Positions 18,257 to 25,319 of a stretch of DNA of 64,000 nucleotides are shown in pieces. Made by a program: the position numbers and the translations under genes. Numbering within the stretch: position 1 is the stretch's first letter; every line of letters starts with the position of its first letter. Location: positions 1 through 64,000 of the forward strand of contig NZ_CAKAKO010000009.1 in NCBI RefSeq assembly GCF_916700565.1. The letters are read 5' to 3'. The notes beneath the pieces are model-generated. The model had not been told where the DNA came from, did no database searches, and worked only from the letters and a program-made list of their open reading frames with translations. Origin of the DNA: Xenophilus sp. Marseille-Q4582. Lineage in GTDB: Bacteria; Pseudomonadota; Gammaproteobacteria; Burkholderiales; Burkholderiaceae_C.

Positions 18257-19220
18257 GCCGCCCCCCTTGCGCCGCGCGGCGCGCGCGCCAGCCCAGATAA
18301 GTGCCCACGATGCCGTGCGGCACGAAGATCACCAGCAGCACCAGGATGGGCCCGAACACGAGGAAGCGGTACTCCTGCAGAAACTGCAGATACTGGGTGA
18401 GCCAAGGCATCGCCAACGCCCCCAGCAGCGGCCCGAGCAGGGTGCCCAGCCCGCCGATGATCATGTACATGGTCATGTCGAAGGTGTGCTCCACCGCCGC
18501 CACGTTGGGGCCGATGAAGCGCACGTAGCCCGCGTACAGGCCGCCCGCCACGCCCGCGTAGAACACCGACAACATGAAGGCGAGCACCTTGTTGCGCATG
18601 AGGTTGATGCCCAGCGACTCGGCCAGTTCGTCGCCGTTGCGGATCGCCATGAACGTGCGGCCCAGCAACGAATTGACGATGCGCCGCATGACCCACATGC
18701 CCAGCACGAGCCAGAAGAAGGCCAGGTAGTACAGCGCGAGCGGCGTGTCGAACGCCAGCGTGCCGATGGGGGACGGCGCCGGAATGCCGATGATGCCCAC
18801 CGTGCCATGCGTGAGAGCCTCCCACTTCTCGATCACGAGGAACATGATGTAGCCCACGCACAGCGTGAAGATCGAGAAGTAGTGCCCCTTCAGGCGCAGC
18901 GACAGGATGCCGATGAAGAAACCCAGCACCGCGGTCACCACGCCCGAGAGCGCGAAGGCCACCCAGAACGGCACCTGGTGATCCACCGTGAGGATGCCCA
19001 CCGTGTATGCCCCCACGGCCATGAACCCGCTGTGCGCCAGGTTGAACTGTCCCGTGTAGCCGGTGATGAGGTTCAGGCCGATGGTGGCGATGGCGAAGAT
19101 GTAGGCCTTGCCCATCACCGTGAGGTGGTAGTCGTTGCCCACGAACAAGGGGAACATCAGGCCCGCCGCGAACAGCAACGCCCAGCCCCACCGGCTTTCC
19201 AGGAATGCGAGGCGGCCCAT
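18243..19220 (-). CDS. livM: Branched-chain amino acid ABC transporter permease LivM
   Basis: A 325-residue inner-membrane permease with about 8-10 TM helices. Diagnostic segments are GLNLITGYTGQFNLAHSGFMAVGAY (first loop) and the EAA-like cytoplasmic block MAIRNGDELAESLGIN that contacts the ATPases. The start codon at 19220 shares one base with the livH stop (TGATG). The C-terminus is Arg-rich and overlaps livG. Confidence 0.93.
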   Translation of the reverse strand: MGRLAFLESRWGWALLFAAGLMFPLFVGNDYHLTVMGKAYIFAIATIGLNLITGYTGQFNLAHSGFMAVGAYTVGILTVDHQVPFWVAFALSGVVTAVLGFFIGILSLRLKGHYFSIFTLCVGYIMFLVIEKWEALTHGTVGIIGIPAPSPIGTLAFDTPLALYYLAFFWLVLGMWVMRRIVNSLLGRTFMAIRNGDELAESLGINLMRNKVLAFMLSVFYAGVAGGLYAGYVRFIGPNVAAVEHTFDMTMYMIIGGLGTLLGPLLGALAMPWLTQYLQFLQEYRFLVFGPILVLLVIFVPHGIVGTYLGWRARRAAQGGRHAQD

Positions 19221-20083
19221 CAGCGCACCCCCTTGGTGAACAGGCCCTGCGGACGCACCGACAGGATGGCCACCAGCAGCACGAAGGCAATGATGTCCTT
19301 GTAATCGGTGGAGATGTAGAAGGCGCCGAAGCTCTCGGCGAAGCCGATGATCAGCCCGCCCACGATGGCGCCCGGCACGCTGCCCATGCCACCCAGGATG
19401 ATGATCACGAACGCCTTGGTGATCACCAGATGCCCCATGGCCGGGTACACCAGGTTGATGGGCGCATACAGCGTGGCGGCCACGGCGGCCAGCATGCCCG
19501 AGATGGCGAAGGTGAGCATGGCCACGCGGTTCGCGTCGATGCCCACGAGCGAAGCACCCTCGCGGTTCTGCGCCATGGCGATGATGGTCGAGCCCACGAC
19601 CGTCTTCTTGAGGAACAGGTGCAACACCACCATCAGCACGAAGGCCGCCGCGATGATGAGCAGGCGCTGCACCGGCGCCGTGACACCCGCCAGGTCGATG
19701 ATGCCCGTGTAGGGCGTCTGCATGCGGTGGAAGTCCGCACCCCACAAGGCCTGCGCGCCCGCCTCCAGGAACAGCAGCACGCCGATCGCCGCGATCATGG
19801 GGTGCAGCCCCGAGGCATGGCGCAGCGGGTGGAACACCAGGCGCTCCGACAGCACGCCGATCAGGGCCACGGTGAGGGCCGAGCCGGCCATGGCCACCCA
19901 GTAATTGAAGCCCCAGGCCGCCATGAGGTGCCACGATACGAAGGCACCGGCCATGTAGAAGGCGCCATGCGCGAAGTTGGGCACGTGCAGGATGCCGTAC
20001 ACCAGCGTGAGGCCCAGGGCCACGAGGCTGTAGATGCCGCCAAGCGTGAGCCCATTGAGCACCTGCTGCAGGAACAGATCCAT
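19220..20083 (-). CDS. livH: Branched-chain amino acid ABC transporter permease LivH
   Basis: A 287-residue permease with about 8 TM helices. QVLNGLTLGGIYSLVALGLTLVYG and the IPNFAHG-like HVPNFAHGAFYMAG segment are LivH hallmarks; MAQNREGASLVGID is the ATPase-contact loop. The ATG at 20083 has GGAGGG 8-13 bases upstream. It is the first transport gene of the operon and lies only about 120 bases downstream of an inserted IS element. Confidence 0.94.
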   Translation of the reverse strand: MDLFLQQVLNGLTLGGIYSLVALGLTLVYGILHVPNFAHGAFYMAGAFVSWHLMAAWGFNYWVAMAGSALTVALIGVLSERLVFHPLRHASGLHPMIAAIGVLLFLEAGAQALWGADFHRMQTPYTGIIDLAGVTAPVQRLLIIAAAFVLMVVLHLFLKKTVVGSTIIAMAQNREGASLVGIDANRVAMLTFAISGMLAAVAATLYAPINLVYPAMGHLVITKAFVIIILGGMGSVPGAIVGGLIIGFAESFGAFYISTDYKDIIAFVLLVAILSVRPQGLFTKGVR

Positions 20084-20169
20084 CAGCTGGCCCTCCGCAG
20101 GGCGCGTTGCAAGATACCGGGCGGGGTCGTCGAGCGGGCCGCGGCGCACCCGGGGGGGTGAGTCTCCAT
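20083..20169 (-). CDS. Possible 28-residue upstream ORF coupled to livH
   Basis: An ATG at 20169 preceded by a near-perfect ribosome site (AGGAGG, 5 bases away) opens a 28-codon frame rich in Pro, Arg, Ala and Thr, whose TGA shares its final A with the livH ATG (TGATG). Either livH is translated by coupling to this leader ORF, or the strong ribosome site is a relic of the gene order before the IS insertion 35 bases upstream. The product resembles nothing known to me. Confidence 0.4.
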   Translation of the reverse strand: METHPPGCAAARSTTPPGILQRALRRAS

Positions 20170-20211
20170 CGTGTCCTCCTGGTGGAACGTGCGGCGCAGC
20201 TTAGAGCGTGT

Positions 20212-20745
20212 TCAAAGTCTCTTGAGCAAGAGCACCAAGAATGCCAAGTGGACGAACTGCAGGCTGGTGTTGAGCCATCGCTCGCAGTTCTTCCACAGCC
20301 TCCTGTTCTTGTCCAGCCAGGCAAAGCTGCGTTCCACGACCCAGCGCTTGGGCATCACCTTGAAAGTGTGAAGCTCGCTTCTCTTGGCGATCTGCACCGT
20401 CACATGCCCTCCCAGAATCTGCTGCACGCCTTGCGCGAACGGCCGACCGATGTAGCCTGCATCGCACAGCAGGCTTTGTAGCCGGCTCAACCGGGGCTTG
20501 CAGCGCTGTAGCGCCTGCAGTGCGCCTTTGCGGTCCGTCACCTCGGCCGTGGTCACCGCTATCGCATGCGGCAATCCCTGGGTGTCCACCGCGATGTGGC
20601 GCTTGATGCCCGAGACCTTCTTGCCTGCGTCATAGCCCTTCAAGCCCGCCGTGTCCGTGTTCTTCACGCTCTGCGCGTCCACGATCAAGAGCGTGCTGCA
20701 GGCGTTGCGCCCCAGTTTCTCGCGGGCCGCGCCAACCTGATTTTT
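20212..20745 (-). CDS. IS5-family transposase, C-terminal catalytic frame (ORFB)
   Basis: Open from just after a TAA at 20746-20748, this frame continues the transposase: NQVGAAREKLGRN, then the first catalytic Asp in LIVDAQSVKNTD, the second in LLCDAGYIG and the Glu in WVVERSFAWLDKNRR. It has no ATG or ribosome site of its own near its beginning (only TTG), so it is likely expressed by frameshifting or polymerase slippage on the A7 run in the ORFA-ORFB overlap. Removing one A joins the frames exactly. Confidence 0.82.
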   Translation of the reverse strand, partial: KNQVGAAREKLGRNACSTLLIVDAQSVKNTDTAGLKGYDAGKKVSGIKRHIAVDTQGLPHAIAVTTAEVTDRKGALQALQRCKPRLSRLQSLLCDAGYIGRPFAQGVQQILGGHVTVQIAKRSELHTFKVMPKRWVVERSFAWLDKNRRLWKNCERWLNTSLQFVHLAFLVLLLKRL

Positions 20746-21004
20746 TTAATGCCTGCTCCAGCAGGCTGCCACCCTCGCGTGGCTCGCTCCAGATGGCAAA
20801 GTACGAGTGCACGGTGCGCCACTTGGGAAAGTCACTGGGCAGTGCCCGCCACTGACAGCCCGTGCGCAGCAGGTAAAGCACGGCGCAAAACACCTCGTAC
20901 AGCTCCACTTTGCGTGGGGCAGTCTTTCTGCGCGCACTCTCCAGCAATGGCCGGATCACCTCGAACTGCTCGCGCTTGATGTCGCTGGGGTAGCCTTTTC
21001 TCAC
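20630..21004 (-). CDS. IS5-family transposase, N-terminal frame (ORFA)
   Basis: A 124-residue frame starting MRKGYPSDIKREQFEVIRPLLE, with the DUF4096-like helix-turn-helix block typical of IS427-group ORFA: EVFCAVLYLLRTGCQWRALP and FPKWRTVHSYF. The reading frame leaves the transposase family pattern at an A7 run (20741-20747, minus-strand sense) and then ends after out-of-frame residues. Full transposase would require a frame change there into the downstream frame. Confidence 0.85.
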   Translation of the reverse strand: MRKGYPSDIKREQFEVIRPLLESARRKTAPRKVELYEVFCAVLYLLRTGCQWRALPSDFPKWRTVHSYFAIWSEPREGGSLLEQALKKSGWRGPRETGAQRLQHALDRGRAEREEHGHGGLEGL

Positions 21005-21052
21005 CCACCGAGCTTCTCACATCAAGAGGGTGAGACTTTGAACACGTTCTTA

Positions 21053-21311
21053 ATGAGGAAGACCGCGAAGCCCAATCGGCGGTTCCGCCATGCAGAACAG
21101 TTCAGGGTAAGCACGCACCGGCCCAGGGGGCCGGAAGTCATGCATGCGACTCACACCAGCGATGCACCCGCCGCAAGTGACGCTGCGCCGAGAGTCGCCC
21201 GCCGCCAGTCAGCGCCTGTGCCGCGGCCGCCCGGGGCGGCTCGCCGTGAAGCGCCCCCGTTCCTCGCTCGCCGTCCCTGGACCCGCAGAGCCGCAGGTGC
21301 TCGGCAGCCGC
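21053..21311. other. Intergenic stretch beside the IS element
   Basis: These 259 bases lie between the IS target duplication and the small two-TM protein gene on the minus strand. They presumably contain what used to be the upstream region of the liv operon. I see no convincing gene, terminator or repeat in them. Confidence 0.5.
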
Positions 21312-21536
21312 TCAGCGCTTGCGCCCACCCCCGAAGACCAGCAGCGCGCCGCCCACCACGATGATCGCGATGCTGGCCCATTGGGGGATCAGCACGTTCT
21401 CCTTTTCCTTCACCGACAGCTCCAGCGGGCCGATCTTGGCCTGGTGGGTTTCCTTGGTGAAGCTGAAGCCGCCCGTGCCCAGGCCGGCGATGCCTGCCAC
21501 GATGAGGACGATGCCGATGATGCGGGTGAGGGTCAT
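21312..21536 (-). CDS. Small two-TM inner-membrane protein
   Basis: A 74-residue protein: TM helix 1 at about 5-25 (IIGIVLIVAGIAGLGTGGF), a short loop FTKETHQAKIGPLELSVKEKE, then TM helix 2 at about 51-69 and a GGGRKR tail. The ETH..K.GPLELSV.E pattern recurs in short proteobacterial membrane proteins without known function. The ATG at 21536 is followed at once by hydrophobic residues. It lies downstream of, and same strand as, the patatin gene, with 77 bases between. Confidence 0.72.
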   Translation of the reverse strand: MTLTRIIGIVLIVAGIAGLGTGGFSFTKETHQAKIGPLELSVKEKENVLIPQWASIAIIVVGGALLVFGGGRKR

Positions 21537-21613
21537 GGGGCGCTGCTCCAAAGGGAAAGACCGGATTCTGCGCAAGTATCCCGCGCCTGGCGTCTTTCGC
21601 GGCCTGAAGGCGG

Positions 21614-22684
21614 CTACAGCGGCTGCACCTGGGCCATGTCGGGGCGGCGCAGCCACTCCACCCATTCGTCCGCCAGTTGCTGCGCCATGCGCACGGCCTG
21701 GCGCCAGGCGGCGATGCGTGCGTCGGTGTCGCCGCCGTAGCCCGTGAAGTCCTTGCGGTCCGGCAGCTTGGCGCCCGGCAGGCTCGCCACCCATTCGGGG
21801 CTGGGCGCGAGCACCAGCATGCGGTCCAGGAAAGGCGTGGCGCGGTGGCGCCAGCGCAGGCCCTTGTCCAGCCAGCCCGGCACCACGGCGCGCTGGAAAT
21901 GGGGGTACAGCACGATGCCGTCGGCGGCGCGGTACTGCAGGTGCAGGTGGTAGTCGGTGATGCCGCCGTCCCAGTAGGCGCCGCGTGGCGCGCCGGGAAT
22001 GTCGTGCACGGCCTGCAGCACGAAGGGAATGGAGCACGAAGCCTGCAGCGCGGGGTGGAAGCTGGCTTCGTCCAGCGTCAGCTGGCGCGTGCGGTAGTCC
22101 CGCGTGTCGAAGGGCAGCGCCGCGGCGTGCGTGGAGAACACGCAGCGCTCCAGCCAGCCGCCCAGGCTGCGCCGGCTCAGCGAATTGCTCGCGAAGGCGC
22201 CGAGGTAGCCGGCCACGGTGCGCGCCCGCCCTTCCCGGCCCAGGATGTGGCGCCCACGCGCGGTAACCACATGCAGCCGGTAGCGTGGATGGCGCAGCAC
22301 CTCGGCCGCACGCGGGCCGAAGAAGCCGCGCAGGTCGGCACCAAAACGTGTGCTGACATCGGCCGCCGTGATGCGCGGCGCGCCCGGCGGCGTGTCGAAG
22401 CGCTGGTGCACGTAGTCGTGCGAGAAGCGCGCAAAGGCTTCAACCGCGTTGTCCAGGCAGGCCGTGGCCAGCCGCCAGGCGCCGATGGAGGCGCCCACCA
22501 GGTCCACGGGCTGCGTGGACTGCGGCAGCCATTCGCCGAACAGGTATTGGTCCAGCGGCCCGAGGATCAACCCCTTGGGCCCGCCCGCCGCGCCCGGGAT
22601 CACGCGCACATCGGCAGGCGCAAGGCCCCCGCGTGCGAGGTGTTCGCGCGCGGCGGGGCCGGCATAGAGACGCAGGGCTTTCAT
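21614..22684 (-). CDS. Patatin-like phospholipase
   Basis: A 356-residue protein with the patatin Ser/Asp dyad: an oxyanion loop GAAGGPKG near 33-40, the nucleophile elbow GASIGAW (GxSxG form) near 65-71, and the catalytic Asp in WDGGITDYH near 247-255. Patatins hydrolyse acyl chains of phospholipids or lipids; there is no signal peptide, so it is probably cytoplasmic or membrane-associated. Start at 22684 chosen because the protein begins MKALRLYAGP. Divergent from the DUF2760 gene across 226 bases. Confidence 0.88.
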   Translation of the reverse strand: MKALRLYAGPAAREHLARGGLAPADVRVIPGAAGGPKGLILGPLDQYLFGEWLPQSTQPVDLVGASIGAWRLATACLDNAVEAFARFSHDYVHQRFDTPPGAPRITAADVSTRFGADLRGFFGPRAAEVLRHPRYRLHVVTARGRHILGREGRARTVAGYLGAFASNSLSRRSLGGWLERCVFSTHAAALPFDTRDYRTRQLTLDEASFHPALQASCSIPFVLQAVHDIPGAPRGAYWDGGITDYHLHLQYRAADGIVLYPHFQRAVVPGWLDKGLRWRHRATPFLDRMLVLAPSPEWVASLPGAKLPDRKDFTGYGGDTDARIAAWRQAVRMAQQLADEWVEWLRRPDMAQVQPL

Positions 22685-22910
22685 GGCACGCGATGGGGTG
22701 GGCGGCAAGGGTCGTTCGTCGATGCACCGGCGGCCGGGGGCGGCCTGCCGGGCGCTGCGGGCACCGATTGTGCAAGAGCAGCGCCCGGGCTTGCGCCGCT
22801 CTCCGACGAGCCACGCCTCGCCAGCGAAGACAATAGCGGGTTGCCGCGCCCGGTCTGCCCGGGCCGCCTTCTGCCTGTCGCCCCCTGTGCGCGACGCTGG
22901 ATATGCATCG

Positions 22911-23489
22911 ATGAACGACTCCCTTTCCTTCTTCTCCCGCATCGGCCTGGCTTTCTCGCTGCTGGGCGACGGCCGCCTGGCGGCCCGTGTGAAAGCGCTG
23001 CGCGATGGCGCCGCCGCCCCGGCGTCCGCGCCGGCCCCCGTGGCCGCGCCAGCGCCGGTGCCCGCACCGCCCGCCCCGGTGGCGGCCCCCTCCCCCGTGC
23101 GCGCCACGGCCGACGTAGATGCCGCGCTGCAACTGCTGGCCCTGCTGCAGCGCGAAGCGCGCTTCGTGGACTTCCTGCAGGAAGACATCGCGCCCTATTC
23201 GGACGCCGAGGTGGGCGGCGCCGCGCGCATGCTGCATGGCGGCGCGCGCAAGGTGCTGGCCGAAACCTTCGACCTGGCGCCCATCCGCGCCGAAAGCGAA
23301 GGCAGCCGCCTGACGCTGCCTGCCGGCTTCGACGCCGCCGCGGTGCGCGTGACCGGCAACGTGGTCGGCCAGCCGCCGTTCACGGGCACGCTGCAGCACA
23401 AGGGCTGGCGCGCCACAGCCGTGCGCTTGCCTGCGCTGACCGAGGGCCACGACACGCGCGTGATCGCGCCGGCGGAGGTGGAGCTGTGA
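22911..23489 (+). CDS. DUF2760 protein linked to noncanonical Hsp70 genes
   Basis: A 192-residue protein. Residues 1-30 form a hydrophobic/amphipathic helix (FFSRIGLAFSLLGDGRLAARV); 35-65 is a Pro/Ala linker; about 70-190 is the conserved DUF2760 part, with LQLLALLQREARFVDFLQEDI, YSDAEVGGAAR.. and a C-terminal RLPAL end. Function unknown. Its TGA overlaps the GTG start of the first Hsp70 (GTGA), so the two are translationally coupled. In other proteobacteria this domain is, to my knowledge, found beside the same Hsp70-like genes. Confidence 0.85.
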   Translation: MNDSLSFFSRIGLAFSLLGDGRLAARVKALRDGAAAPASAPAPVAAPAPVPAPPAPVAAPSPVRATADVDAALQLLALLQREARFVDFLQEDIAPYSDAEVGGAARMLHGGARKVLAETFDLAPIRAESEGSRLTLPAGFDAAAVRVTGNVVGQPPFTGTLQHKGWRATAVRLPALTEGHDTRVIAPAEVEL

Positions 23490-25315
23490 GCCGTTATGCC
23501 ATCGGCATCGACCTGGGCACCACGCACAGCGCCCTGTCCTGGGTCGACCTGCAGGCCGAGGCCGCGGCGCCCGAGATCCTGCCGATCGCCCAGCAGAGCG
23601 GCCCGGGTGCCGTGCAGGACTTCGCGCTGCTGCCGTCCTTCCTGTACATGCCGCATGCCAGCGAATTCGCCACCGGCGACCTGGCCCTGCCCTGGGACGC
23701 CGCGCCGGCCCACATCACGGGCCCGATCGTGGGAGAAATGGCGCGCAGCCACGGCGCGCTGACGCCGATCCGCCTGGTCTCCAGTGCCAAGAGCTGGTTG
23801 GGCCATGCCGGCGTGGACCGGCGCGCCGGCATCCTGCCGTCAGACGCACCGCCCGAGGTCGAACGCATCTCGCCGCTGGCCGCCAGCACGCATTACCTGC
23901 AGCACCTGCGCGACGCCTGGAACCACCGCCATCCCGAGGCGCCGTTCGACCAGCAAGCCGTCACGGTGACCATCCCGGCCTCGTTCGACCCGGCCGCGCG
24001 CGAACTGACGGCCGAGGCGGCCCAGGCCGCCGGCTACCGCGACATCACGCTGTTGGAAGAACCCCAGGCCGCGCTGTACAGCTGGATCGCGGGCAGCGCA
24101 GGCGACTGGCGCAAGCAGGTGCAGGTGGGCGACATCATCCTGGTGGTCGACGTGGGCGGCGGCACCAGCGACTTCTCGCTGATCGCCGTGACCGAGGAAG
24201 CCGGCAACCTGCAGCTCAACCGCGTGGCCGTGGGCGAGCACATCCTGCTGGGCGGCGACAACATGGACCTCGCGCTGGCCCATGGCGTGGCGCGCGGCCT
24301 GGCGGCCGAGGGCAAGGCCCTGGACCCCTGGCAGATGCGCGCGCTGACCTACGCCTGCCGCCTGGCCAAGGAACAGCTGCTCAGCGACGACAGCCTGCAG
24401 AGCGTGCCGCTGGTCGTGCCCAGCCGCGGCTCCAGGCTCATCGGCGGTTCGATCAAGACCGAACTGCAGCGCGCGCTGCTCACCACCATCCTGCTCGAAG
24501 GCTTCTTCCCCGCCGTGGCCAGCGATGCGCGGCCTGTCAGCCGCCCGCGCGCCGGCCTCACGCAGATCGGCCTGCCCTATGCGCAGGACGCGGCTGTCAC
24601 GCGCCACCTGGCCGCGCTGCTGGGCCGCCAGCTCGGCGCCACGGCGCAACTGGCCGGCTTCGCGCAGCCCGAGGGCGCCAGCTTCCTGCACCCCACGGCC
24701 GTGCTGTTCAACGGCGGCGTGTTCAAGTCCGAATTGCTCGTGGCGCGCGTGCTGGACACGCTCAACGCCTGGCTGGCCGCCGACGGCGCGCCCGCCGCGC
24801 GGCTGCTGCAAGGTGCCGACATGGACCATGCCGTGGCGCGCGGCGCGGCCTACTACGGCCAGGTGCGGCGCGGCCAGGGCATCCGCATCCGCGGCGGCAC
24901 GGCCCAGGCCTACTACGTGGGCATCGAGTCCAGCATGCCGGCCGTGCCGGGGCTGGAGCCACCCGTGCAGGCGCTGTGCGTGGCGCCCTTCGGCATGGAG
25001 GAAGGCACGGAAGCCCCGCTGCCGCCGCAGCAGCTCGGCCTGGTGGTCGGCGAATCGGTGCGCTTCCGTTTCTTCGGCTCCTCGGTGCGGCGCGAGGACC
25101 AGCCCGGCACGCTGCTGGACTTCTGGTCGCCCGAAGAGCTGCAGGAACTCGCCGGCATCGAGGCCACGCTGCCCGCCGAAGGCCGCGCCGTGGGCGAGGT
25201 CGTGCCCGTGCAGCTGCGCGCGCGCGTGACCGAGATCGGCACGCTGGAGCTGCTCGCCGAAGCCGCCGGCGGCGCGCAGTGGAAGGTTGAGTTCGACGTT
25301 CGCGACGCAGCCTGA
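23486..25315 (+). CDS. Noncanonical Hsp70 family protein (first of pair)
   Basis: A 609-residue Hsp70-like ATPase. Phosphate-1 loop AIGIDLGTTHSALSW opens the protein; phosphate-2 is VVDVGGGTSDFSL near 218-230; the LFNGGVFKSELL adenosine-region segment is near 412. The linker and substrate-binding half differ strongly from DnaK, with a short beta-rich C-terminus. The start is a GTG at 23486 because the conserved N-terminus begins immediately after it and no in-frame ATG is near. Coupled to DUF2760 upstream and followed after 4 bases by the second Hsp70. Confidence 0.88.
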   Translation: MSRYAIGIDLGTTHSALSWVDLQAEAAAPEILPIAQQSGPGAVQDFALLPSFLYMPHASEFATGDLALPWDAAPAHITGPIVGEMARSHGALTPIRLVSSAKSWLGHAGVDRRAGILPSDAPPEVERISPLAASTHYLQHLRDAWNHRHPEAPFDQQAVTVTIPASFDPAARELTAEAAQAAGYRDITLLEEPQAALYSWIAGSAGDWRKQVQVGDIILVVDVGGGTSDFSLIAVTEEAGNLQLNRVAVGEHILLGGDNMDLALAHGVARGLAAEGKALDPWQMRALTYACRLAKEQLLSDDSLQSVPLVVPSRGSRLIGGSIKTELQRALLTTILLEGFFPAVASDARPVSRPRAGLTQIGLPYAQDAAVTRHLAALLGRQLGATAQLAGFAQPEGASFLHPTAVLFNGGVFKSELLVARVLDTLNAWLAADGAPAARLLQGADMDHAVARGAAYYGQVRRGQGIRIRGGTAQAYYVGIESSMPAVPGLEPPVQALCVAPFGMEEGTEAPLPPQQLGLVVGESVRFRFFGSSVRREDQPGTLLDFWSPEELQELAGIEATLPAEGRAVGEVVPVQLRARVTEIGTLELLAEAAGGAQWKVEFDVRDAA

Positions 25316-25319
25316 GCCG

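Larger units (their letters stand above)
20204..21049 (-). mobile_element. IS5-family insertion sequence (IS427-like group), 846 bp
   Basis: The element is bounded by 18-bp inverted repeats, GAGCGTGTTCAAAGTCTC at 20204-20221 and its inverse with one mismatch at 21032-21049, and flanked by a 3-bp target duplication TTA at 20201-20203 and 21050-21052. It carries two overlapping transposase frames with a DDE catalytic set. Its position between the liv operon and its former upstream region means the importer's original promoter has probably been displaced. Confidence 0.93.
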
